Source of the DNA: Streptomyces mexicanus
GTDB lineage: Bacteria > Actinomycetota > Actinomycetes > Streptomycetales > Streptomycetaceae
DNA length: 37,605 bases
NCBI RefSeq assembly: GCF_902506575.1
Contig: NZ_LR732544.1
Location: forward strand, 6,307,251 to 6,344,855
Direction: 5' to 3'
Shown: positions 26,175 through 34,388 of the stretch, in pieces
Layout: the number at the start of each line of letters is the position of its first letter
How positions within the stretch are numbered: the first letter of the stretch is position 1
The notes under the pieces: generated by a model
Database searches by the model: none
The model's input: the letters and a program-made list of their open reading frames with translations, nothing else
What the model was told of the DNA's origin: nothing
Made by a program: the position numbers and the translations under genes

Positions 26175-27433
26175 CCGAGACCCTGGGTTCCGTGACCTCC
26201 GCCGCCGGTCGGGCGGCGGGCGGCGCGGCGAAGGACAACCCGCTGACCGGACTGGCCCGCAGCGAGGCCGCCGACCGGCTCAAGGCGGAGGCGCAGGACT
26301 TCCTGACCGCCCAGGCCGAGCGGCTGCTCGCCGGCTTCGGCCGCAAGCTCGGCGAGACCACGGGCAAGCTCAACGACATCGCCGAGGGCAACAGCCCCGG
26401 CCTCGGCAAACTCGCCCTGGACGCCGGCCGCAAGATCGCCGAGGGCAAGGGCCCGATGCGCACCGCGCTGGAACTGGGCACCTCGCACGCCAAGGACCGC
26501 GTCATGGGCGCGCTGAAGAACCTCGGTGGCGGCAAGGGCGGCAAACGCAAGAGCGGCTCGGGCCACAAGCCCACCGTCATCATCGAGTCCATCGACGTGG
26601 GGGTGCCCGTGCGCACCGCCTACGACCAGTGGACCCGGTTCCAGGACTTCAGCTCCTTCGCCCACGGCGTCAAGAGCGCGAGCCGCGCCGACGACACCCA
26701 CTCCGACTGGCAGGCGAAGATCTTCCTCTCCAGCCGCAGCTGGAAGGCCACGACGACCGAGCAGATCCCCGACTACCGCATCCAGTGGACCTCGGAGGGC
26801 GCCAAGGGCACCACGAAGGGCGTCGTCTCCTTCCACGAGCTGGAGGAGAACCTCACCCGGGTGCTGCTGGTCATGGAGTACTACCCGAGCGGCCTGTTCG
26901 AGAAGACCGGCAACATCTGGCGGGCCCAGGGCCGCCGGGCCCGGCTCGACCTGAAGCACTTCGCCCGCTTCATCACCCTCAAGGGCGAGGCGGACGAGGG
27001 CTGGCGCGGCGAGATCCGCGAGAGCGAGGTCGTCCGCAGCCATGAGGACGCGGTCGCGGAGGAGGAGCGCGAGCAGTCCGAGCAGGAGCCGGAGGAGTCC
27101 GAGGAGGAAGCCTCCTACGAGGGCGAGGAAGAGCCTTCCGGCGAGGAAGAGGAAGAGCCCTCCGGCGAGGAAGAGGAAGAGCCTTCCGGTGAGGAAGAGG
27201 AAGGCGAGGAGGAAGAGGAAGAGGAGCCTTCCGACGAGGAGGACGAGGAAGAAGAGGAAGAAGAGGAAGAGGAACCTTACGGCGAGGAAGAAGAAGAGGA
27301 AGAGGAAGAGGAAGAGGAAGGCGAAGGCCCGCGGGGCGAGTCCGACGAGGAGTATCCCGAGGACGAGTACGAGGACGAGGAAGAAGAGGAAGCGGACGAG
27401 TACGAGCACGCCGAGGGCGGGGGCCGCCGATGA
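26171..27433 (+). CDS. gvpZ: GvpZ: SRPBCC/START-like protein with long polyglutamate tail
   Basis: This protein has 420 residues. Residues 1-130 are helical, Ala/Gly/Lys-rich and resemble apolipoprotein-like amphipathic helices. Residues about 135-275 look like an SRPBCC (polyketide cyclase/START) ligand-binding domain (VPVRTAYDQWTRFQDFSSFA, and WRAQGRRARLDLKHF at the end). Residues about 290-416 are mostly glutamate with PSG spacers. SRPBCC domains bind hydrophobic ligands, so lipid or vesicle-surface binding is possible. The acidic tail is the charge mirror of the GvpY tail next door. Its DNA contains 24-bp repeats and long purine runs. Both ends overlap the adjacent genes. Confidence 0.85.
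   Translation: MTETLGSVTSAAGRAAGGAAKDNPLTGLARSEAADRLKAEAQDFLTAQAERLLAGFGRKLGETTGKLNDIAEGNSPGLGKLALDAGRKIAEGKGPMRTALELGTSHAKDRVMGALKNLGGGKGGKRKSGSGHKPTVIIESIDVGVPVRTAYDQWTRFQDFSSFAHGVKSASRADDTHSDWQAKIFLSSRSWKATTTEQIPDYRIQWTSEGAKGTTKGVVSFHELEENLTRVLLVMEYYPSGLFEKTGNIWRAQGRRARLDLKHFARFITLKGEADEGWRGEIRESEVVRSHEDAVAEEEREQSEQEPEESEEEASYEGEEEPSGEEEEEPSGEEEEEPSGEEEEGEEEEEEEPSDEEDEEEEEEEEEEPYGEEEEEEEEEEEEGEGPRGESDEEYPEDEYEDEEEEEADEYEHAEGGGRR
27122..27211 (+). repeat. 24-bp tandem repeats in the gvpZ glutamate tail
   Basis: Units of 24 bases at 27140-27163 and 27164-27187, flanked by partial units at 27122-27139 and 27188-27211, encode GEEEEEPS. The region is followed by unbroken purine runs at 27245-27274 and 27284-27321. 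Copy number is probably unstable. Confidence 0.85.
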
Positions 27434-27798
27434 CGACGCCGAGCAGGCTGCCCGAACCCTACGGTCCGAGCAGCGGCGCCAATCTCGCCGACATCCTCGA
27501 ACGCGTCCTCGACAAGGGTGTCGTCATCGCCGGTGACATCCGGATCAACCTGCTCGACATCGAACTGCTCACCATCAAGCTCCGGCTCGTCGTGGCCTCG
27601 GTCGACAAGGCCAAGGAGATGGGCATCGACTGGTGGGAGAGCGATCCCGCGCTCTCCTCCAAGGCCCGCCGCGACGAACTCGCCCGGGAGAACGCCGAGC
27701 TGCGCGAGCGGCTGGCGCGCCTGGAGGACCTGGCGCAGGGCACGCTGGACCAGGGCACGGCCCGTACCGGCCGGACGCTTCCCAAGGAGGCACCATGA
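27430..27798 (+). CDS. gvpJ: Gas vesicle protein GvpJ (GvpA-family)
   Basis: This 122-residue GvpA-family protein has the core NLADILERVLDKGVVIAGDI, then RINLLDIELLTIKLRLVVASV, at about residues 18-60. The EMGIDWWESDP segment distinguishes GvpJ from GvpA. A coiled-coil-like C-terminus (LARENAELRERLARLEDLA) follows. GvpJ is thought to form the conical tips or to nucleate assembly. The ATG overlaps the gvpZ stop, and the stop overlaps the gvpL ATG. Confidence 0.9.
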   Translation: MTTPSRLPEPYGPSSGANLADILERVLDKGVVIAGDIRINLLDIELLTIKLRLVVASVDKAKEMGIDWWESDPALSSKARRDELARENAELRERLARLEDLAQGTLDQGTARTGRTLPKEAP

Positions 27799-28571
27799 CG
27801 GGACTGCGGTACGTCTACGCCGTCTGCCGCCCCCTCGGCGCGCCCCTCCAGGCGCAGCTGACGGGGGTGGCGGGCGCGCCGGTCAAGCAACTGCCCCACC
27901 AGGGGCTGATCGCCGTCGTCAGCGAGGTCCCCGAACGCGACTTCGCCGAAGAACCGCTGCGCGCGCACCTGGAGGACCTGGACTGGCTCGCCGCGACCGC
28001 TCGCGCCCACCAAGGGGTGATCGACGCGCTCACGGTGGTCACCACCCCGCTGCCGCTGCGCCTGGCCACCGTCTTCCGGGACGACAGCGCCGTGCGCTGC
28101 ATGATGCAGGCCAAGGAGGAGCACTTCCGCTCCACCCTTCAGCGGCTGGAGGGCCGCGTGGAGTGGGGTGTGAAGGTGTACCTGGAGACCGAGCCCGCCG
28201 AGGCGACCGCCGCCGCGCCGCCCACCGGGAAGGCCGCCTCCGGCCGGGACTATCTGCGCCGGCGCCGGCAGCAGACCCGGGCGCACGAGGACCTGTGGCA
28301 GCGCGCCGAGGCGTTCGCCACCCAACTGCACGAGAAACTGTCCGCGCTCGCCGAGGACTCCCGGCTGCACGCGCCGCAGACCGCGGTGCTCTCCGGGGCC
28401 GCAGGACGCAACGTGCTCAACGCCGCGTATCTGGTGCCCCGGGCACGGTCCGAGGAGTTCGTGGAGGTCGTGGACCGCACCAAGGACGACGCCCCCGGGC
28501 TGCGCGTGGAACTCACCGGGCCGTGGGCGGCGTACTCCTTCGTCGGCGAACTGCCGGGGGAGGAGGCATGA
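27795..28571 (+). CDS. gvpL: Gas vesicle protein GvpL (GvpF/L family)
   Basis: This 258-residue paralogue of GvpF starts TGLRYVYAVCRP and contains TTPLPLRLATVFRDD and an Arg-rich helix (YLRRRRQQTRAHEDLW). The second domain has NAAYLVPRARSEEFVEVV, and the protein ends in AAYSFVGELPGEEA. GvpL interacts widely with other accessory Gvp proteins in haloarchaea. ATG 27795 overlaps the gvpJ stop and has AAGGAGG at 27784-27790. Confidence 0.92.
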   Translation: MTGLRYVYAVCRPLGAPLQAQLTGVAGAPVKQLPHQGLIAVVSEVPERDFAEEPLRAHLEDLDWLAATARAHQGVIDALTVVTTPLPLRLATVFRDDSAVRCMMQAKEEHFRSTLQRLEGRVEWGVKVYLETEPAEATAAAPPTGKAASGRDYLRRRRQQTRAHEDLWQRAEAFATQLHEKLSALAEDSRLHAPQTAVLSGAAGRNVLNAAYLVPRARSEEFVEVVDRTKDDAPGLRVELTGPWAAYSFVGELPGEEA

Positions 28572-28807
28572 CGGTCGTCGAACGCCGCGAGATAGCCCTG
28601 GTGGACCTCCTGGACCGGCTGCTGGCCGGCGGAGTCGTCATCACCGGGGACGTCACCTTGCGGATCGCGGACGTCGACCTGGTCCGCATCGACCTGAACG
28701 CGCTGATCAGCTCGGTGAACGCCCAGGTGCCCTCACCGTTCGACATCCCTGCAAGCATCCCTGGGGCGATCACCCCGAGCACCCCCCGGACCGAGGAGTC
28801 GCCGTGA
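28568..28807 (+). CDS. gvpS: Gas vesicle protein GvpS (short GvpA-family)
   Basis: This is a 79-residue minimal GvpA-fold protein: REIALVDLLDRLLAGGVVIT, then GDVTLRIADVDLVRIDLNAL, then ISSVN. It has a short proline-rich end. It is the third GvpA-family member in the cluster after GvpA and GvpJ. AGGAGG lies at 28561-28566, immediately before the ATG. It overlaps gvpL upstream and gvpK downstream by four bases each. Confidence 0.88.
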   Translation: MTVVERREIALVDLLDRLLAGGVVITGDVTLRIADVDLVRIDLNALISSVNAQVPSPFDIPASIPGAITPSTPRTEESP

Positions 28808-29085
28808 CCCCGCGCAAGCGCCTGGAACTGGAGCCCGACACGGTCGAACGCGACCTGGTCAAGCTCGTCCTCACCGTCGTGGAGCTGCTGCGCCAGCTCA
28901 TGGAACGGCAGGCGCTGCGTCGCTTCGACGTGGGCGACCTCACCGAGGAACAGGAGGAGCGGATCGGCCTGACGCTGATGCTCCTGGAGGACCGCATGGC
29001 CGAGCTGCGCGACCGCTACGGCCTGCGGCCCGAGGACCTCAACCTGGACCTCGGGCCGCTGGGACCGTTGCTTCCCCGGGAATGA
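28804..29085 (+). CDS. gvpK: Gas vesicle protein GvpK
   Basis: This 93-residue GvpK family protein has PDTVERDLVKLVLTVVELLR, the LMERQALRRFDVGDLTEEQEE core, and IGLTLMLLEDRMAELRDRYGL, which together make up nearly the whole family domain. The GTG start overlaps the gvpS stop. It is the last gene of the ten-gene cluster. Only 59 bases separate it from the convergent small membrane-protein gene. Confidence 0.92.
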   Translation: MTPRKRLELEPDTVERDLVKLVLTVVELLRQLMERQALRRFDVGDLTEEQEERIGLTLMLLEDRMAELRDRYGLRPEDLNLDLGPLGPLLPRE

Positions 29086-29144
29086 CCCCCCCGCGGCTCC
29101 CTCGGAACGACACCGCCGGGGGCCGACGGGAACGGCAGCGGCCG

Positions 29145-29318
29145 CTACCAGCGGTACCAGCGGCCCCGGCCGCCACCGCCCGCGTGCGCGCCGCGGAACA
29201 GGAAGCCCAGCAGCCACACCACGAACACCGCGAGCGCGACCCACCACAGGACCTTCACGGCGAAGCCGATCCCGAACAGAATCACTGCCAGAAGCAGAAC
29301 GAGCAGGATGGGAACCAT
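29145..29318 (-). CDS. 57-residue hydrophobic membrane peptide
   Basis: This short gene encodes a peptide that begins MVPILLVLLLAVILFGIGF. A second hydrophobic stretch follows (WWVALAVFVVWLLGF), and it ends in a Gly/Arg/Trp-rich tail (RGRWYRW). It therefore has two membrane segments with a short loop (AVK). A strong ribosome-binding site, AGGAGGT, lies six bases upstream of the ATG at 29318, which argues that the frame is real. It resembles the small hydrophobic proteins induced by stress in Gram-positive bacteria. Function unknown; convergent with gvpK. Confidence 0.75.
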   Translation of the reverse strand: MVPILLVLLLAVILFGIGFAVKVLWWVALAVFVVWLLGFLFRGAHAGGGGRGRWYRW

Positions 29319-29341
29319 AGCGCGACCTCCTGCCCCCCGAG

Positions 29342-29359
29342 TTTCCCGCCTCCGGGAAA
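29342..29359 (-). terminator. Small hairpin after the methyltransferase gene
   Basis: A 7-bp stem TTTCCCG/CGGGAAA (29342-29348 with 29353-29359) lies directly past the methyltransferase stop and before the small membrane-peptide gene on the same strand. It is short and has no T-run, so it may only reduce read-through. Confidence 0.4.
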
Positions 29360-30181
29360 TCAGGCCTGCTTACGGCACAGGATCTCGCCGTGCAGGACGG
29401 CGAACCACCCGTCCCGCGCGGCCCCCCACTCCCGCCACGCCCGCGACACGGCCCGCAGCCGCTCCTCACTCGCGTGCCCGCCGCCGACCGCGCGCTCGGC
29501 GTACGCGGAGGCCAGGGTGCGCTCGGCCCACAGCTCGCTCCACCACTCCCGCTCGGCGTCCGTGGCGTACGTCCACGTGCTGGACGTCGCGGTGACGTCC
29601 TGGAACCCCGCCGCCAGCGCCCAGGACCGCAGCCGGCGGCCCGCGTCCGGCTCGCCACCGTTGGCGCGGGCCACCCGCCGGTACAGCTCCAGCCAGTCGT
29701 CCAGCCCCGATACCTGCGGATACCAGGTCATCGCCGCGTAGTCGGCGTCCCGGACGGCGACGAACCCGCCCGGCCTGGTCACCCGCCACATCTCCCGCAG
29801 CGCGCCCACCGGGTCACCCACGTGCTGGAGCACCTGGTGGGCGTGGACCACGCAGAACGTGTCGTCCGGGTAGGCGAGCGCGTGCACGTCCGCCACCGCG
29901 AAGTCGATGTTGTCCAGGCCCCGCGCGGCGGCCGTGGCGCGGGCCTGCTCCAGTACGCCCGGCGCCCGGTCCACGCCCGTGACGTGCCCGTCGGGCACCA
30001 GTTCCGCCAGGTCGGCGGTGATGGTGCCCGGGCCGCAGCCGATGTCCAGGATCTTCATGTGGGGCTTGAGCGAGCCGATCAGGTAGGCCGCCGAATTAGC
30101 GGCGGTGCGCCAGGTGTGCGAGCGCAGCACGGACTCGTGGTGTCCGTGGGTGTAGACGGCGGTCTCCCGTGCGTGCGGCAT
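29360..30181 (-). CDS. Class I SAM-dependent methyltransferase (UbiE-like)
   Basis: This 273-residue soluble protein has the Rossmann-like methyltransferase fold. Motif I is ILDIGCGPGTITADLAE (45-60), then the acidic post-I residue in GVDRAPGVLEQA, and the motif near DDTFCVVHAHQVLQHV. A C-terminal region (about 175-273) is rich in Trp/Arg and may bind the acceptor. The substrate is unknown; similar proteins methylate quinones or small metabolites. ATG 30181 is preferred because GAAGGGG lies upstream on this strand, and the frame's longer N-terminus is Arg/Pro-rich and unlike the family. Confidence 0.87.
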   Translation of the reverse strand: MPHARETAVYTHGHHESVLRSHTWRTAANSAAYLIGSLKPHMKILDIGCGPGTITADLAELVPDGHVTGVDRAPGVLEQARATAAARGLDNIDFAVADVHALAYPDDTFCVVHAHQVLQHVGDPVGALREMWRVTRPGGFVAVRDADYAAMTWYPQVSGLDDWLELYRRVARANGGEPDAGRRLRSWALAAGFQDVTATSSTWTYATDAEREWWSELWAERTLASAYAERAVGGGHASEERLRAVSRAWREWGAARDGWFAVLHGEILCRKQA

Positions 30182-30302
30182 GGCGGTACCCCTTCTCGTC
30201 GCCTCGTCCCGCCGGGGCCGTGGACCCCGGGGCGTAGGGATCACGGTACGCGCGAGAGCCGCATGGTGAGACCCGCGTATTGCCATCTGGACTGACGGGT
30301 AG

Positions 30303-31820
30303 TCAGGAACCGGTCGGCCGTCCCGCTCCCGAGGCGGGCAGCGGGCGGTACACCCGCAGGGCCACGGGCAGCTTCTCCAGCCACACCTCGCCCTCCGCCT
30401 CCGTGACCTCGCCGTCGTAGGCGAGGAGCGTGCCGGGCGCCACGCCGGTCAGGTGCAGCCGGCCCACCTGGACCGCGGCGTGGGCGGGGGACCGGGTCAG
30501 CGGGCCGGCGACGGCCGCGGACAGCAGCCGCAGCGCCGGCCGGCGCCCTCCGTGCACCACCCGCACATCGAGCACCCCGTCGGCCAGATCCAGCCGGCGG
30601 CCCGGCGTGAGCGCCGTGCGGTGGTAGGTGCCGTTGCCCGCGAACAGCAGCCACAGCGGCCGGCGCCGCCCCTGGAACTCCGCCTCCAGCGGATGGCGGT
30701 CCGCGCGCAGCACCCGCAGCGCCGCCAGCACCCCGGCCGGCCAGCCGCCGATCCGGCCCGCCCAGCGCTCCCGCTCGCGCACCAGCTCCGGGTACACGCC
30801 CAGGCTGAAGGTGTTCAGGAAGACGCCCCGCCGCCCCCCGGAGACGAACCGGCCCACGTCCACGCGCACGCCCTCGCCGCGCTCCAGGGCCCGGCCCAGG
30901 GCCCGTGCGTCCTCCACGCCCAGGTCGTAGGCGAAGTGGTTCAGCGTGCCGCCGGGCAGCACCGCGAGCGGCAGTCCGTGGCGCAGCGCGGCCTCGGCGG
31001 CGGCGTTCACCGTGCCGTCGCCGCCGCACACCCCGAGCACGACGGCCCGGCCGGCCGCCTTGTCCAGCTCGGCCGGCACGTCCTGCGGCGCGCACTCGAC
31101 GACCTCCGCCCGCGGCAGCACGTCCCGCAGCGCCTGGACGCGCTCGGCGGTGCCCGAGCCGTGGTTGGCCACCAGCACCAGGCCCTCGCCCTCGGGCAGC
31201 GCCGGCAGCTCCGTCTGCGGCCGGGCCGGCGGTGTCAGCTGCGCGCGTGTGGGCACCAGGCCCCGCACGGCGAACGCGGCGCCCACGCCGAGGGCCGCGC
31301 CCGCCAGCACATCGCTCGGGAAGTGCACGCCGGTGTACACCCGTGAGACCGCCACGGACACGGCGAGCGGAGCCACCGCCGCGCCCCAGGCGGGGGACTC
31401 CAGCGCGACACCGGCCGCGAAGGCGGCGGCCGAGGCGGCGTGCCCGGACGGGAACGACGTGGTGATCGGCTGCCGGCTCAGCCGGCGCACGGCGGGCACC
31501 GGGTCCAGAGCGGGCCGCGGCCGGCGCACCGACCGCTTGCCGAGCGTGTTGATGGTCAGCGAGGCCAGCGCCAGGGAGGCCAGGCCCCGCACCGCGGCAC
31601 GGCGGGCGCGCGGCGTACGGGTGGCGGCCACCGCGGCGGCCGCCGCGCACCACAGCACGCCGGGGTCGGCGCTGCGGCTCAGCCGGGGCAGCACGGGCCC
31701 GGCGGCGGGCCAGTGCCGTTCGGCCGCGGCCTCGAACAGCCGGCAGTCCAGGGCGAGCAGCCGTTTCAGAACCGTTTTGTGGGCGTCGGGCGGGGCGGTG
31801 AGGTCGATGTCTGGGCTCAT
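30303..31820 (-). CDS. Bifunctional PAP2 phosphatase / diacylglycerol kinase-like lipid enzyme
   Basis: This 505-residue membrane protein has two fused domains. Residues about 20-190 are a PAP2 phosphatase with the three motif parts KRSVRRPRP (from 95), PSGH (124-127) and SRVYTGVHFPSD (159-170), among membrane segments. Residues about 205-490 are a diacylglycerol/sphingosine kinase-type domain with CGGDGTVN (265-272) and LPGGTLNHFAYD. The fusion suggests turnover of phosphatidic acid and diacylglycerol or of another polyprenyl/lipid phosphate, and the substrate is unknown. ATG 31820 gives the family-like start; longer alternatives reach into the divergent promoter region. Confidence 0.9.
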   Translation of the reverse strand: MSPDIDLTAPPDAHKTVLKRLLALDCRLFEAAAERHWPAAGPVLPRLSRSADPGVLWCAAAAAVAATRTPRARRAAVRGLASLALASLTINTLGKRSVRRPRPALDPVPAVRRLSRQPITTSFPSGHAASAAAFAAGVALESPAWGAAVAPLAVSVAVSRVYTGVHFPSDVLAGAALGVGAAFAVRGLVPTRAQLTPPARPQTELPALPEGEGLVLVANHGSGTAERVQALRDVLPRAEVVECAPQDVPAELDKAAGRAVVLGVCGGDGTVNAAAEAALRHGLPLAVLPGGTLNHFAYDLGVEDARALGRALERGEGVRVDVGRFVSGGRRGVFLNTFSLGVYPELVRERERWAGRIGGWPAGVLAALRVLRADRHPLEAEFQGRRRPLWLLFAGNGTYHRTALTPGRRLDLADGVLDVRVVHGGRRPALRLLSAAVAGPLTRSPAHAAVQVGRLHLTGVAPGTLLAYDGEVTEAEGEVWLEKLPVALRVYRPLPASGAGRPTGS

Positions 31821-31958
31821 ACAGGCACCGTTACCCTGAAGTGGCCGTTTCCTGTGTGCGGGTCCGCGGCGCCCCCGGTGCGTGCGCCGCCGGGCGGCAC
31901 GGCCGGCCGTACGCGGGGCGGCCCGCCCTGCCCCCTGCCGTCCCGGGAACGAGCTCGT

Positions 31959-32627
31959 ATGCGCCTGATCCTCGTACGCCACGGCGAGACCCCCTCCAAC
32001 GTGGTCTCCCGCCTGGACACCGCCGTCCCCGGACCGGGCCTGACCGACCTGGGGCGGCGACAGGCCGCCGCCCTGCCCGCCGCGCTCGCCGAGGAGGACA
32101 TCGAGGCGGTCTACGCCTCCACCCTGGTGCGCCCCCAGCTCACCGCCGCCCCGCTGGCCGCCGCCCGCGGACTCGACGTCATCGTCCGCGACGGCATCCG
32201 CGAGGTGTCCGCCGGCGACCTGGAGGGCGAGGCCGGCGACTCCGAGCGCGGCCGGCTGTACCTGCGCACCGTCCTGTCCTGGGCCGCGGGCGACCTCGAC
32301 CTGCGGATGCCGGGACCCGGCGGCGAGAGCGGCGCCGAGGCACTGGCCCGCTACGACGCCGTCGTCGCCGAGGCCGCCGCCGGCGGCGCGGAGACCGTCG
32401 CCATGGTCAGCCACGGCGCGGCCATCCGGCTGTGGACCGCCGTGCGCGCCCACAACCTCGACGCCGACTTCGCCGCCGCCCATCCGCTGCGCAACACCGG
32501 CGTGGTGATCCTCGACGGCTCGCCCGCCGACGGCTTCAAGGCCCTGTCCTGGGCCGGCGCGGTCGTGGCACCCGCGGGCGAGGGCGGCCCGGCGGGGCGG
32601 GCCGCCGACGGCCCGACCCCGTCATAA
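31959..32627 (+). CDS. Histidine phosphatase family protein
   Basis: This 222-residue phosphoglycerate-mutase-like phosphatase has the catalytic motif LVRHGET (5-11), with its histidine as phospho-acceptor. The second histidine is in VSHGAAIRLW (about 148-157), with Arg and Glu residues between. The substrate cannot be inferred. The ATG at 31959 lies directly before the RHG motif, and its ribosome-binding site is weak. The gene is divergent from the PAP2/DAGK gene with a 138-base shared promoter region and is followed after 91 bases by the ABC-F gene. Confidence 0.9.
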   Translation: MRLILVRHGETPSNVVSRLDTAVPGPGLTDLGRRQAAALPAALAEEDIEAVYASTLVRPQLTAAPLAAARGLDVIVRDGIREVSAGDLEGEAGDSERGRLYLRTVLSWAAGDLDLRMPGPGGESGAEALARYDAVVAEAAAGGAETVAMVSHGAAIRLWTAVRAHNLDADFAAAHPLRNTGVVILDGSPADGFKALSWAGAVVAPAGEGGPAGRAADGPTPS

Positions 32628-32680
32628 GGCTCCGCGCGGACCCGCGTGACCGCCGGCGGGCGATGAAGGCGATAAACCGT

Positions 32681-32710
32681 TTGCGGGGGTCCGCGCACGG
32701 CCACCACAAT
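32681..32710 (+). promoter_or_regulatory. Candidate promoter of the ABC-F gene
   Basis: TTGCGG (32681-32686) and CACAAT (32705-32710) are separated by 18 bases, with the ATG at 32719 eight bases after the -10 box. There is no ribosome-binding site, so the transcript may start at or just before the start codon. The -10 match is partial. Confidence 0.45.
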
Positions 32711-32718
32711 CTCCGCCC

Positions 32719-34338
32719 ATGGGACATCTGGAGGCCGCGCACCTGGAGTACCACCTCGCCGACGGCAGGACGCTCCTCGGCGATGTGTCCTTCCGGGTGG
32801 GCGAGGGCGCCGCAGTGGCCCTCGTCGGGCCCAACGGGGCCGGCAAGACGACGCTGCTGCGCCTGATCTCCGGCGAGCTGAAGCCGCACGGCGGCACCGT
32901 CACGGTCGGCGGCGGCCTCGGCGTCATGCGGCAGTTCATCGGGTCCGTGCGCGACGAGACCACCGTGCGCGACCTGCTGGTCTCCGTCGCGCCACCGCGC
33001 GTGCGGCACGCCGCGCAGGCCGTCGACGCCGCCGAGGACGCCCTGCTGACCCACGACGACGAGGCCGCCCAGCTGCGGTACGCGCAGGCGCTCGCCGACT
33101 GGGCCGAGGCCCGCGGCTACGAGGCCGAGACCCTGTGGGACATGTGCACCACGGCCGCCCTCGGCCTGCCCTACGACAAGGCCCGCTGGCGGCAGGTGCG
33201 CACCCTGTCCGGCGGCGAGCAGAAACGCCTGGTCCTGGAGGCCCTGCTGCGCGGCACCGACGAGGTGCTGCTGCTGGACGAGCCGGACAACTACCTCGAC
33301 GTGCCCGGCAAACGCTGGCTGGAGGAGCGGCTGCGGGAGACCCGCAAGACCGTCCTGTTCGTCTCCCACGACCGCGAACTCCTCGCCCGCGCCGCCGACC
33401 GGATCGTGTCCCTGGAGCCCGGCCCGGCCGGCGCCGACGCCTGGGTGCACGGCGGCGGCTTCGCCACCTACCACCAGGCCCGCCGCGAGCGCTTCGCCCG
33501 CTTCGAGGAACTGCGCCGACGCTGGGACGAGAAGCACGCCCAGCTCAAGCGGCTCGTACGGGACCTGCAGCAGTACGCCGCCCGCAGCGACGTGATGGCT
33601 TCCCGCTACCAGGCCGCGCAGACCCGGCTGCGCAAGTTCGAGGAGGCCGGGCCGCCGCCCGAGCCGCCCCGCGAGCAGGACATCCGGATGCGGCTCACGG
33701 GCGGCCGCACCGGCATGCGCGCGCTCACCTGCGCGGGCCTGGAGCTGACGGGCCTGATGAAACCCTTCGACCTGGAGGTCTTCTACGGCGAACGGGTGGC
33801 CGTCCTCGGCTCCAACGGCTCCGGCAAGTCCCACTTCCTGCGCCTGCTGGCCGGCGAGGACGTACCGCACACCGGCACCTGGAAGCTGGGCGCCCGCGTG
33901 GTCCCCGGGCACTTCGCCCAGACCCACGCCCACCCCGAACTGCGGGGCCGCACCCTGCTGGACATCCTGTGGACCGAGCACGCCCAGGACCGGGGCGCCG
34001 CCATGAGCAGGCTGCGCCGCTACGAGCTGACCGCCCAGGCCGAGCAGACCTTCGACCGCCTCTCCGGCGGCCAGCAGGCCCGCTTCCAGATCCTGCTGCT
34101 GGAACTGTCCGGCGCCACCGCCCTGCTCCTGGACGAGCCCACGGACAACCTGGACCTGGAGTCCGCCGAGGCCCTCCAGGAGGGCCTGGAGTCCTTCGAG
34201 GGCACCGTCCTCGCCGTCACCCACGACCGCTGGTTCGCCCGCTCCTTCGACCGCTACCTCGTCTTCGGCAGCGACGGCCGGGTGCGCGAGACCCCGGAAC
34301 CGGTCTGGGACGAACGACGGGTGGCGCGGGCCCGGTGA
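32719..34338 (+). CDS. ABC-F family ATPase
   Basis: This is a 539-residue soluble protein with two ABC domains and no membrane part. The first has GPNGAGKT (37-44), LSGGEQ and LLLDEPDNYLD. The second has GSNGSGKS, LSGGQQ and LLLDEPTDNLD. A charged helical linker of about 80 residues joins them (KHAQLKRLVRDLQQYAARSD). ABC-F proteins act on the ribosome, either as translation factors (EttA/Uup type) or by protecting it from antibiotics. Which group this belongs to cannot be told without an alignment. No peptide-leader attenuator is visible upstream, which weakly favours a constitutive translation role. Confidence 0.92.
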   Translation: MGHLEAAHLEYHLADGRTLLGDVSFRVGEGAAVALVGPNGAGKTTLLRLISGELKPHGGTVTVGGGLGVMRQFIGSVRDETTVRDLLVSVAPPRVRHAAQAVDAAEDALLTHDDEAAQLRYAQALADWAEARGYEAETLWDMCTTAALGLPYDKARWRQVRTLSGGEQKRLVLEALLRGTDEVLLLDEPDNYLDVPGKRWLEERLRETRKTVLFVSHDRELLARAADRIVSLEPGPAGADAWVHGGGFATYHQARRERFARFEELRRRWDEKHAQLKRLVRDLQQYAARSDVMASRYQAAQTRLRKFEEAGPPPEPPREQDIRMRLTGGRTGMRALTCAGLELTGLMKPFDLEVFYGERVAVLGSNGSGKSHFLRLLAGEDVPHTGTWKLGARVVPGHFAQTHAHPELRGRTLLDILWTEHAQDRGAAMSRLRRYELTAQAEQTFDRLSGGQQARFQILLLELSGATALLLDEPTDNLDLESAEALQEGLESFEGTVLAVTHDRWFARSFDRYLVFGSDGRVRETPEPVWDERRVARAR

Positions 34339-34388
34339 CGCCGTCCGGCGGCAGGCGACGCGGACCCGGGCAGGGCGCGTGAGAGCCG

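Noticed and set aside
25334..27409. Minus-strand frame starting with a Leu/Phe-rich, membrane-like segment
   Set aside because: The Leu/Phe runs are simply the antisense of the GAG/GAA codons in gvpZ, and the gas-vesicle genes overlap in perfect order on the plus strand.
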